A DNA stretch of 5,233 bases from DATAAM01 sp036260075 (GTDB taxonomy: Bacteria; Actinomycetota; Acidimicrobiia; Acidimicrobiales; JAHWLA01): positions 1-5,233 of the forward strand of contig DATAAM010000205.1 of assembly GCA_036260075.1 (NCBI GenBank), given 5' to 3'. The notes beneath the pieces are model-generated. The model ran no database searches, had not been told where the DNA came from, and worked only from the letters and a program-made list of their open reading frames with translations. The position numbers and the translations under genes are program-made. Within the stretch, counting starts at the first letter, position 1. Each line of letters opens with the position of its first letter. This document shows, in pieces, positions 1-5,233 of the stretch.

Positions 1-9
1 CCCGGTCGC

Positions 10-15
10 TATGAA
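10..15 (+). promoter_or_regulatory. possible -10 box for a leaderless transcript
   Basis: TATGAA matches four of six positions of the TATAAT consensus and ends eight bases before the ATG at 24, the spacing expected if transcription starts at or next to the start codon. No Shine-Dalgarno lies between them, which fits leaderless translation, common in actinobacteria. A -35 box cannot be assessed because the window starts nine bases upstream. This is a weak, inferred call. Confidence 0.2.
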
Positions 16-23
16 TCGCGGGC

Positions 24-938
24 ATGGACACGCCGTACGCCCGCCTCACCGCCCTCGCCGCTCGTCAGCACGGACATCTGACGCGGGCCCAGGCCGCCGG
101 CCACGGGCTCCACAAGTCGGCGGTGCGCAACCTCGTCGCCCAGGGCCGACTGGTGCCGATCACGACCGAGGTCCTCCAAGTGGCGGGCGCGCCCGACGGG
201 CCGCTCCCGCGGGTGGCCGCGGCCGTGCTCGACGGCGGGCCGGGCGCCGTGGTGTCGCACACCAGCGCCGCGTGGCTGCTCGGGTTGCCCGGGTTCGAAG
301 CGATGCCGGTGCACGTCACGCGACCGATCGAGCGCAACCACCACCGGTCCCCCGTGGCGGTCATCCACCACAGCACGGCCCTCCCGCCGCACCACGTGCA
401 ACGAGTGTCCGACCTGCCCCTCACGTCGCCGGCCCGCACGCTTCTCGACCTCGGGGCGGTGGTGCACCCGAAACGGCAGGAGCGAGCCGTCGACACCGCC
501 CTCTCCCGGGGCATGGTGACGCCGGCGCACCTTGTGCGCCTCCTCGACGAGATCGGCGGTCGGGGACGGCGCGGCACCAGAGCGCTGCGGGCGGCTTTGG
601 ACGGGCGCGCACCCGGAACGGAGAGCGAGCTCGAGGCCCGGTTCCGCGACCTGCTCCGCCGCCACGGGCTGCCGCAGCCGGAGCGCCAGGTGGTGCTCGG
701 CAGCGCCGGCGAACGGGCGGGGCGGGTCGATTGCCTGTTCCGCGCTGCCCGTCTCGTCGTCGAGCTCGACGGGCGGCCGTACCACTCGTCGAAGCTCGAC
801 CGGCTGGAAGACGGCCGCCGCGACCTCGTCCTGCTCCGTGGCGGTCTGCGTGTGCTGCGGCTGACGTGGCACCACGTGGTCGAGCGGGAGGCCGAGGTGG
901 CCGCCGCCCTTCAGGAGCTGCTGTCGTGCGCGGCCTGA
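24..938 (+). CDS. AbiEi-like winged-helix / DUF559 (Vsr-like) nuclease-fold protein
   Basis: A 304-residue protein with two recognisable parts. Residues 1-50 (LTRAQAAGHGLHKSAVRNLV and the following GRLVPI) read as the winged-helix N-terminus of AbiEi-type antitoxins; residues 70-150 resemble the middle region that follows it in this family (SHTSAAWLLGLPG, then LPLTSPARTLLDLG). Residues 195-300 match the DUF559/Vsr-like PD-(D/E)XK fold: an ELE helix near 202-204, Asp236 in GRVDCLF, Glu247 and Asp249 in VVELDG, His254, and Asp267 in RRD. The catalytic-type acids are therefore present. Such fusions are common in actinobacteria and are often named 'type IV toxin-antitoxin AbiEi family antitoxin' although no AbiEii toxin is adjacent; none is visible downstream here, and the upstream side is outside the window. 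The start at 24 is chosen because the family begins shortly before this helix; an ATG at 11 is out of frame. No Shine-Dalgarno is visible. Substrate and function are unknown. Family assignment is good; biochemical role is inference. Confidence 0.88.
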   Translation: MDTPYARLTALAARQHGHLTRAQAAGHGLHKSAVRNLVAQGRLVPITTEVLQVAGAPDGPLPRVAAAVLDGGPGAVVSHTSAAWLLGLPGFEAMPVHVTRPIERNHHRSPVAVIHHSTALPPHHVQRVSDLPLTSPARTLLDLGAVVHPKRQERAVDTALSRGMVTPAHLVRLLDEIGGRGRRGTRALRAALDGRAPGTESELEARFRDLLRRHGLPQPERQVVLGSAGERAGRVDCLFRAARLVVELDGRPYHSSKLDRLEDGRRDLVLLRGGLRVLRLTWHHVVEREAEVAAALQELLSCAA

Positions 939-2185
939 TCTGCCGGCTGCGGCCGGGCACCCGCTACCGGCTGCGACAGGAACCAGCCCGCGCCCACGAG
1001 CGCCCCGCCCACGAGGAGCATGGCCACCGCGTCCCCGCTGCCGGGGTCGTCGAACGCCTCGCCCACGAGGCCCAGGATGCCTCCGGCCAGCACGGCGGCG
1101 CCCGTCCAGCCGCTGAAGCGGCGACCGCCGCCCACGCCGACCGCCAGCAGCACGAGGCCGAAGGCCACTGCCGCCACCGACACGGCGACCGCCCCGTGCC
1201 GCGGCCCCACGAACACCACGCCCAACGCCAGCACGGGCAGGCCGACGGCGACGAACGCGCCTGCCAGGCGGGAGAGGCGGGCCCGGTCGAGCAGGGCGGC
1301 GAACGCCAGGTACAGGAGGCCGACGGCGATCGACACCACCGCCGGCGCGATCGGTGGCTCCCCCCGCTCGTTCACCGGTTGCCCGGTCGAGGCCAGGCGG
1401 GCCCCACCCAGCGAGGTCTGCTGCGGCGCCTCCTGCGGCTGCTCCCGCTGCTCCTGCTGCTCTTGCTCCTCCGGCTCCGGGAACGTGGGGAACGGGAACG
1501 TCGGCTCCACCGGCCGAGGCTCCGGCAAGGGCACGGGCGGCGGCCGGAGCTCGGACTCCGGAAAGGTCCGCTCGGGCATGAGCGGCACCGTGGGGATGGT
1601 GAAGGTGGGCGGCGACGGCGGGTCCGGGAACACGATCGACGGCGGAGGCGGCACCTCGAGCGGCTCCGTGGTCGCTGTGGCTCGGGCCGAGGTCGTGAGG
1701 GGGTTGAGCCAGAACAACGCGGTCTGCGGCGCCGTCTGGGAGACGGCGGCAAACCACGCGCCGAGGAGGGCCAGGCCGATGAACAGCCCGTGGCCGCGGG
1801 CCGGGCTCAGGGCGAACAGCACCAGCCACCCCACCACCGCCACGAGGCCGGTGAGGAGCGCGTCGGTGCGACTGTCGATCTCTGCGGGGTCGTTCACCAG
1901 GGTGAGTGCGAGCGGCACCACGGCGCCCGCCGCCAGCGCCACGCCGGCGGTGCGCAGCGCGCCCCGCCGTTCCACCAGCATGAGCACACAACCGACGAGC
2001 AGCGTGAAGGCCGCCAGGGCCAAGCCGAAGAGGCGCAGGTCGTCGGTGTCGACCTCCTCCAGCAGGAGGAACGTGCCGACGAGGACGACGAGCGCCCCGG
2101 CGGCGCCTGCCAGCGCGGGCAGGGTGGGGCGCGCCCGCTCTCCGCCGAGCCAGCCGGGCAGGTCGTCGGTCTGCTCGGGTGTCAT
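911..2185 (-). CDS. Unrecognised membrane protein, 5+5 predicted TM segments around a Pro/Glu/Gln-rich linker
   Basis: I do not recognise the family. The 424-residue protein has hydrophobic stretches at about 23-43, 50-71, 79-97, 108-128 and 131-149, then a long non-membrane linker (about 150-278), then five more at about 279-299, 306-327, 331-352, 359-377 and 383-404. Charges obey the positive-inside rule well: basic loops ERRGALR, SPARGHG, DRARLSR and GGGRRF alternate with acidic loops EVDTDD, NDPAEIDS and FDDPGSGD. This places both termini in the cytoplasm and the linker outside. No signal peptide, catalytic motif or transport signature is evident. The ATG at 2185 overlaps the patatin stop codon in ATGA, with no independent Shine-Dalgarno, so translation is probably coupled to the lipase gene. 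The 3' end overlaps the convergent nuclease-like gene by 28 bases. It could be a structural or accessory membrane protein, a transporter, or a lipid-handling partner of the patatin; nothing in the sequence decides this. Confidence 0.8.
   Translation of the reverse strand: MTPEQTDDLPGWLGGERARPTLPALAGAAGALVVLVGTFLLLEEVDTDDLRLFGLALAAFTLLVGCVLMLVERRGALRTAGVALAAGAVVPLALTLVNDPAEIDSRTDALLTGLVAVVGWLVLFALSPARGHGLFIGLALLGAWFAAVSQTAPQTALFWLNPLTTSARATATTEPLEVPPPPSIVFPDPPSPPTFTIPTVPLMPERTFPESELRPPPVPLPEPRPVEPTFPFPTFPEPEEQEQQEQREQPQEAPQQTSLGGARLASTGQPVNERGEPPIAPAVVSIAVGLLYLAFAALLDRARLSRLAGAFVAVGLPVLALGVVFVGPRHGAVAVSVAAVAFGLVLLAVGVGGGRRFSGWTGAAVLAGGILGLVGEAFDDPGSGDAVAMLLVGGALVGAGWFLSQPVAGARPQPADQAAHDSSS
1436..1660 (-). 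other. Low-complexity segment encoding a Pro-rich then Glu/Gln-rich linker
   Basis: Residues 176-250 of the membrane protein. The first part is dominated by proline with repeated FP and PEP units (FPDPP, TFPES, PTFPFPTFPEP); the last part switches to a Glu/Gln run (EEQEQQEQREQ). In DNA this appears as CTGCTCC-like triplet runs around 1430-1475 on the plus strand. Predicted topology puts it outside the membrane, where an extended proline-rich stretch could reach into or across the cell wall. That position and role are inference; the composition is directly visible. Confidence 0.75.
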
Positions 2186-3198
2186 GCCGCCAGGTGGTGC
2201 AAGAACGACCGGAACCGCTCGGTGGCCAGTGCGCGCGCCGTGGCCTCGTAGGCGGCCTTGGCGATGCGGTCGAGGCCGTCGGGTCGCATGAGGTTGAGGC
2301 CGTGCAGGCGCAGCTCGGCGTCGTCGGGACGCACGAGCAACACCTGCGCGCCCGCGCCGCGGGCGCCCGCCACCTCGGCCGACAGCGACCGGGCGGGCAG
2401 GCGGCGCACCAGCTGGAGCAAGCGGGTGGGCGCCCGCTCAGGGTCGAACGCCATGGGGGCCACGCCGATGATCATGCTGCACTCCGCCTTCACGGCCAGG
2501 TCGAGGTTGGTCGACGACCACGCGCCGCCGTCGACGAGCACGCGCCCGCCCACCCGCACGGGCCGGTAGATGCCGGGGATGGCGGCCGAGGCCAGCACGG
2601 CCTGGCGCAGCGTGGCTTCCGGCGCGCCCGAGCCGGGCCGGCCGAGCACGACCCGGCGGCCGCTGCCCAAGTCGAGCGCGCACAGCCACAGCGGTCGGTC
2701 GGGCCAGGCCTCGGGCAGCTCCTGGTCGAAGCGACGACGGCCCTCCACCATGTCGAACATCCCGCCGGGGAACGCCTTGGCCAGGATCGACGGGATGGGC
2801 AGGGGCGGCACCGGCCAGCGCACGAACGAGCGCCCGAGCACGAATGCCGAGCCGACGGCGCGGCGGTACAGGTCGATCGGGGTGCGCCACGACGCCACGA
2901 AGATCTCGGGCGCCGATCCGCTCGCGTCGTCGCGCCCGATACCCTTCATGCTGGGGTGGGTGCCGAGCGCCAACTGCCAGAAGTCGTCGGTGGTCCAGCC
3001 GGAGCGCAGGTAGGCGCCCACCACCGCGCCTGCGCTGGTGCCGACGATGAGGTCGGCGCTGTCGGGCCGGAACCCCGCCTCGACCTCGAGCGCCCGCAGC
3101 ACGCCGGCGTGGTACGAGAGGCCCACCATCCCGCCGCCGCCCAGGACGAGGCCGACCTTCATCGTGACGACATCGGCCGAAGACCGATTCCTTTCCAT
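2182..3198 (-). CDS. Patatin-like phospholipase (acyl hydrolase)
   Basis: A 338-residue serine acyl hydrolase of the patatin/RssA-like group. The family hallmarks are in order: the glycine-rich oxyanion loop LGGGG at 19-23, the nucleophile elbow GTSAG at 53-57 with catalytic Ser55, and the DGG motif at 223-225 with catalytic Asp223, completing the Ser-Asp dyad. Other typical parts are AVLASAAIPGIYRPV before the Asp motif and a C-terminal helical region. Family members hydrolyse ester bonds of phospholipids or other acyl lipids; the actual substrate cannot be read from sequence. No signal peptide or membrane segment is seen, so a cytoplasmic or membrane-peripheral location is expected. The start is uncertain: ATG at 3198 gives a 12-residue polar extension, whereas ATG at 3162 (residue 13, MKVGLVLGGG) starts right before the first strand, as is common in the family; neither has a clear Shine-Dalgarno. 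The stop overlaps the next gene in ATGA, pointing to an operon with the membrane protein. Confidence 0.93.
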   Translation of the reverse strand: MERNRSSADVVTMKVGLVLGGGGMVGLSYHAGVLRALEVEAGFRPDSADLIVGTSAGAVVGAYLRSGWTTDDFWQLALGTHPSMKGIGRDDASGSAPEIFVASWRTPIDLYRRAVGSAFVLGRSFVRWPVPPLPIPSILAKAFPGGMFDMVEGRRRFDQELPEAWPDRPLWLCALDLGSGRRVVLGRPGSGAPEATLRQAVLASAAIPGIYRPVRVGGRVLVDGGAWSSTNLDLAVKAECSMIIGVAPMAFDPERAPTRLLQLVRRLPARSLSAEVAGARGAGAQVLLVRPDDAELRLHGLNLMRPDGLDRIAKAAYEATARALATERFRSFLHHLAA

Positions 3199-3215
3199 GC
3201 GTAGCGAGCGGGTAG

Positions 3216-3232
3216 CAGGCGGGGACCGCCTG
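3216..3232 (-). other. Perfect 7-bp GC-rich hairpin just upstream of the patatin gene
   Basis: CAGGCGG and CCGCCTG form a perfect 7-bp stem around a three-base loop, ending 17 bases before the ATG at 3198. There is no T-run on either side, so it is not a classical Rho-independent terminator. It could sit in the 5' leader of the patatin mRNA, help end transcription of the gene upstream, or be a chance feature of GC-rich DNA. Confidence 0.4.
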
Positions 3233-3254
3233 ACAGGACCCGTGAGCGCTTCAT

Positions 3255-3279
3255 GGCGCCAGTCTGACGTGACGGCGCC
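3255..3279 (-). terminator. Possible U-less hairpin terminator after the 224-residue gene
   Basis: GGCGCC at 3255-3260 and 3274-3279 pair as a 6-bp stem, followed inward by GTC/GAC (3262-3264 with 3271-3273) with a single bulged base and a six-base loop. It begins 18 bases after the stop codon at 3298-3300 on the minus strand. No T-run follows. Hairpin terminators without a T-run have been proposed in high-GC actinobacteria, so a terminator role is plausible but unproven. Confidence 0.35.
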
Positions 3280-3297
3280 GAGCCACCGGGGACCCCG

Positions 3298-3972
3298 CTA
3301 CTTGCCGAGCTTGCCGGCGGCGAGGTCCTCCGCCATCGCCCAGCCGAAGGCGATGAGGTAATCGCCCCGCTTGCGGTCGAGTGGCTTGAAGAACGCCGCC
3401 ACCTGGCTGTCGACGGCATCGGGCTTCAGTGCCTCGTGGTCGAACACGCCGCAGGCGGCCCCGTCGCCGCCGACCACGAAGGTGCGGTCGTCGATGCGGC
3501 CCTCGGCTCCGAAGCGCTTGGCCAGTCGCCTGCCCCACGCCCGCTCCTCGCCGGACGCCTTGTGGCCGGGGCGGGGGACGATGTCCTCCAGGCCCTTGAA
3601 CGCCACGAAGCTGCTGGGCTGGAGGAACTTGGTGCCGACCAGCACGTCCTCGTCGGGGAAGGCGAGCAGCGCCCGGCGGTACTGGTCGGCCATGACCGCC
3701 TTCAGCACCGTCTCGCGCTTGGCGTTGCGCTTGATCGAGACCAGACCCACCAGGAGGCACGGCGTGCCGCCGATGCGCTCGAGCGTGCAGAACGAGAAGC
3801 CGTGCAGCTTGCCGTTCTCCCGGGCCTGGGTGACGAGCACCCACTCCTCACGCTGCTTCGACAGCAGGCCGATGTCGTAGCCCGCAGGGCCGTCGGCGCA
3901 GATGTCGGCCATCTCGCCCAGCTCCGCGTCCGACAGCGCCGTGCAGTCCTTCGTCTCGACGGCGATCGCCAT
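3298..3972 (-). CDS. Unrecognised conserved-looking 224-residue protein, possibly GNAT-like fold
   Basis: I cannot name this protein with confidence. It is soluble, with no signal peptide or membrane segment. The order of elements, a helix after LSDAELGEM (about 13-25), strands around EEWVLVTQ, LHGFSFCTLERI and PCLLVGLVSI (43-80), a long helix containing ETVLKAVMADQYRRALLAF (87-105) and a strand at DVLVGTKF (109-116), resembles an N-acetyltransferase. However, the usual acetyl-CoA loop (R/Q-x-x-G-x-G/A) is not visible at the expected place, so a divergent or inactive member, or an unrelated fold, remains possible. The ATG at 3972 is preferred; an ATG at 3979 is in another frame. No Shine-Dalgarno is present and a promoter-like element lies immediately upstream. 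The gene follows dnaE after a 42-base gap on the same strand, so it may be transcribed both from dnaE readthrough and from its own promoter. Codon and base composition look like those of its neighbours. Confidence 0.8.
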   Translation of the reverse strand: MAIAVETKDCTALSDAELGEMADICADGPAGYDIGLLSKQREEWVLVTQARENGKLHGFSFCTLERIGGTPCLLVGLVSIKRNAKRETVLKAVMADQYRRALLAFPDEDVLVGTKFLQPSSFVAFKGLEDIVPRPGHKASGEERAWGRRLAKRFGAEGRIDDRTFVVGGDGAACGVFDHEALKPDAVDSQVAAFFKPLDRKRGDYLIAFGWAMAEDLAAGKLGK

Positions 3973-3981
3973 AGCCCATTG

Positions 3982-4010
3982 AGTTTACTGGTCGGCCTGC
4001 GACGGGTCGA
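3982..4010 (-). promoter_or_regulatory. Putative promoter for the 224-residue gene, near-leaderless
   Basis: On the minus strand TCGACC (4005-4010) matches four of six positions of the -35 consensus TTGACA, and TAAACT (3982-3987) matches four of six of TATAAT, with a 17-base spacer. The expected start of transcription, six or seven bases after the -10 box, falls within a few bases of the ATG at 3972, giving almost no 5' leader. This agrees with the missing Shine-Dalgarno. The gap is also the only AT-richer patch in this part of the window. Confidence 0.45.
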
Positions 4011-4014
4011 AAGC

Positions 4015-5233
4015 TCAGGAGACCAGCGCGTTGGGCCCCAGCAGCACCCGGATCTCGCCCCGCAGCCCGTTGCGGTCGTCGACGTTGAACTCGTCGGGCA
4101 GCCGGAGCACCTTCTGCCCCACGTGCAGGAACACCGGCGAATCGCCCGCATGGGCGCTCAAGAGCTCCTTGAGCTCCTGCACGAGCGAGTCGCTGAGGCG
4201 GTTGAGCGGCAGGTCGATGTGCACCGGCGCGCCGCCGTCGAGCACCAGCTCGGGCTTCTTCACCTCGAGCACGGTGAGCTTGGGCTGGTCCTCCCGCAGA
4301 TCGAGGCGAGCCTTCACGCACACGATGGCGTCGTCGGCCAGCAGCCATCCGTACTCCTGCATCACCCGCGGGAACACCCAGGCCTCGATGGACGACTGGA
4401 GGTCCTCGAGGTGGAACGTCCCCATGAGGTCGCCCTTCTTGGTGTAGCGCCTCGACAGGTTGGTGACCACGCCGCCCACCCAGCGGGTGTCGCCGTCGCG
4501 CAGGTCGCGCAGGTCGGCGATCGTGGTCTCCGCGTGCTTGCGCAGCGCCGCCTCGGCGCCCATCAGCGGATGGTCGGACACGTACAGCCCGAGCATCTCC
4601 TTCTCGAACGCCAGCTTCTGCGCCTTGTCGAACTCGTCGTCGGGGATCGGCACCTTGGCGTCGTCGAACTCGGGCGTGGCCAGCGTCCCGAAGAGGTCGT
4701 ACTGGCCCTCCGACTCGCGACGCCGTCGCTCGAGCGTGCGGTCGACGATCTGATCGAACACCAGGCACAGGCCCTTGCGCGGGTGGCCGAGCGAGTCGAA
4801 GGCGCCCGCCTTGATCAGCGACTCGACGGTCCGCTTGTTCAGCACCACGGGGTCGACCCGCTCGCAGAAGTCGTAGAAGTCGCGGAACGGGCCGCCCCGC
4901 TCGCGCTCGCCCACGATGCGCTCGACCAGCGACTCGCCCACGTTGCGAATGGCCGACAGCCCGAACGGGATGGCCGAGCCTCGCACGGCGAAGTCGGACA
5001 TCGACACGTTGACGTCGGGGACGAGCACCTCGATGCCCGACGACCGGCACTCGGCCAGGTACTTGGCGGTGGCGTCCTTGTCGTCCTTGACGGACGTGAG
5101 CAGGGCAGCCAGGTACTGCACCGGGTAGTTGGCCTTGAGCCACGCCGTCTGGTAGCTGACGAGCCCGTAGCCGTACGAGTGCGACTTGTTGAACGCGTAG
5201 TCGGCGAACGGCTCGATGACGTCGAACAGCTTG
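4015..5233 (-). CDS. dnaE: DNA polymerase III subunit alpha, C-terminal part (5' end outside window)
   Basis: The replicative chromosomal DNA polymerase catalytic subunit. The reading frame is open to the window edge, so about 405 C-terminal residues are seen out of roughly 1,150-1,200 usual for the family. Numbering from the first full codon: FNKSH (14-18) followed by SYGYGLVSYQTAWLKANYP is the conserved end of the polymerase core; residues 87-150 are the helix-hairpin-helix DNA-binding region (IRNVGESLVERIV, then LIKAGAFDSLG); QYDLF at 177-181 (4690-4704) is the internal sliding-clamp-binding motif; LGLYVSDHPL at 214-223 is a conserved family motif; residues 250-323 are the OB fold (GGVVTNLSRRYTKKGD, FHLEDLQSSIEAWVFP); the last ~70 residues form the C-terminal domain. 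FNKSH rather than a PESHA-type sequence, plus the clamp motif, identify replicative DnaE1, not the error-prone DnaE2/ImuC. The polymerase active site, PHP domain and start codon lie outside the window. The TGA stop at 4015-4017 is 42 bases before the next gene. Confidence 0.97.
   Translation of the reverse strand, partial: KLFDVIEPFADYAFNKSHSYGYGLVSYQTAWLKANYPVQYLAALLTSVKDDKDATAKYLAECRSSGIEVLVPDVNVSMSDFAVRGSAIPFGLSAIRNVGESLVERIVGERERGGPFRDFYDFCERVDPVVLNKRTVESLIKAGAFDSLGHPRKGLCLVFDQIVDRTLERRRRESEGQYDLFGTLATPEFDDAKVPIPDDEFDKAQKLAFEKEMLGLYVSDHPLMGAEAALRKHAETTIADLRDLRDGDTRWVGGVVTNLSRRYTKKGDLMGTFHLEDLQSSIEAWVFPRVMQEYGWLLADDAIVCVKARLDLREDQPKLTVLEVKKPELVLDGGAPVHIDLPLNRLSDSLVQELKELLSAHAGDSPVFLHVGQKVLRLPDEFNVDDRNGLRGEIRVLLGPNALVS

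Noticed and set aside
943..975. CCGGCTGCG occurring twice, 24 bases apart
   Set aside because: A nine-base match in GC-rich coding DNA with no further extension is expected by chance.
9..1991. A 660-codon open frame on the minus strand
   Set aside because: Arg/Gly/Ala-rich shadow of the nuclease-like gene and the membrane protein; the supported genes carry the recognisable motifs and membrane segments.
11..2251. A 746-codon open frame on the plus strand running across the nuclease-like gene and antisense to the membrane protein
   Set aside because: Its translation is dominated by Arg, His, Gly, Ala and Gln with no domain or hydrophobic pattern, and it spans two well-supported genes in other frames. 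It is a shadow frame kept open by high GC.
2179..3204. A 341-codon plus-strand frame exactly opposite the patatin gene
   Set aside because: It mirrors the patatin gene and has no recognisable domain; the opposite strand carries the full catalytic motif set.
3991..4003. Short GTCG/CGAC stem in the dnaE to 224-residue gene gap as a dnaE terminator
   Set aside because: Only four base pairs, no T-run, and it overlaps the spacer of the putative promoter; too weak to call.
4157..4173. Inverted repeat CTCAAG/CTTGAG that could look like a hairpin near the end of dnaE
   Set aside because: It lies inside the coding sequence for the conserved C-terminal domain, about 140 bases before the stop, and has no T-run; most likely codon-driven.
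3848..5143. A 431-codon minus-strand frame overlapping dnaE and the start of the 224-residue gene
   Set aside because: Arg/Gly/Ala-rich frame shifted relative to DnaE; the DnaE frame contains all the family motifs, so no frameshift or fusion is needed.

Overview
The window is high-GC DNA with long stop-free shadow frames on both strands, no visible Shine-Dalgarno sites in front of the genes, and a replicative DNA polymerase III alpha subunit of actinobacterial style. I infer an actinobacterium, possibly Acidimicrobiia; that lineage guess rests on overall impression, not on a search. There are no RNA genes, insertion sequences, CRISPR arrays or attachment sites that I can see.

Layout from left to right: (1) 24-938, plus strand, a protein with an AbiEi-like winged-helix N-terminus and a DUF559/Vsr-like nuclease C-terminus. 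(2) 911-2185, minus strand, an unrecognised membrane protein with two groups of five predicted transmembrane segments separated by a long Pro/Glu/Gln-rich linker; its 3' end overlaps the 3' end of gene 1 by 28 bases. (3) 2182-3198, minus strand, a patatin-like phospholipase whose stop codon overlaps the start of gene 2 (ATGA). (4) 3199-3297, a short intergenic region with two GC-rich hairpins. (5) 3298-3972, minus strand, an unrecognised 224-residue protein, possibly of acetyltransferase-like fold. (6) 3973-4014, a short gap with a promoter-like pair of boxes very close to the start of gene 5. (7) 4015-5233 and beyond the right edge, minus strand, the C-terminal third or so of DnaE1.

Five genes are supported, four of them on the minus strand in the order dnaE, 224-residue protein, patatin, membrane protein. 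Patatin and membrane protein are almost certainly co-transcribed and translationally coupled, which suggests (but does not prove) a joint role at the membrane. The plus-strand nuclease-like gene is convergent to them and is a separate unit. This looks mostly like an ordinary chromosomal housekeeping neighbourhood; the items most worth a second look are the 5+5 membrane protein coupled to the lipase, and the lone AbiEi/DUF559 protein with an apparently intact nuclease core.
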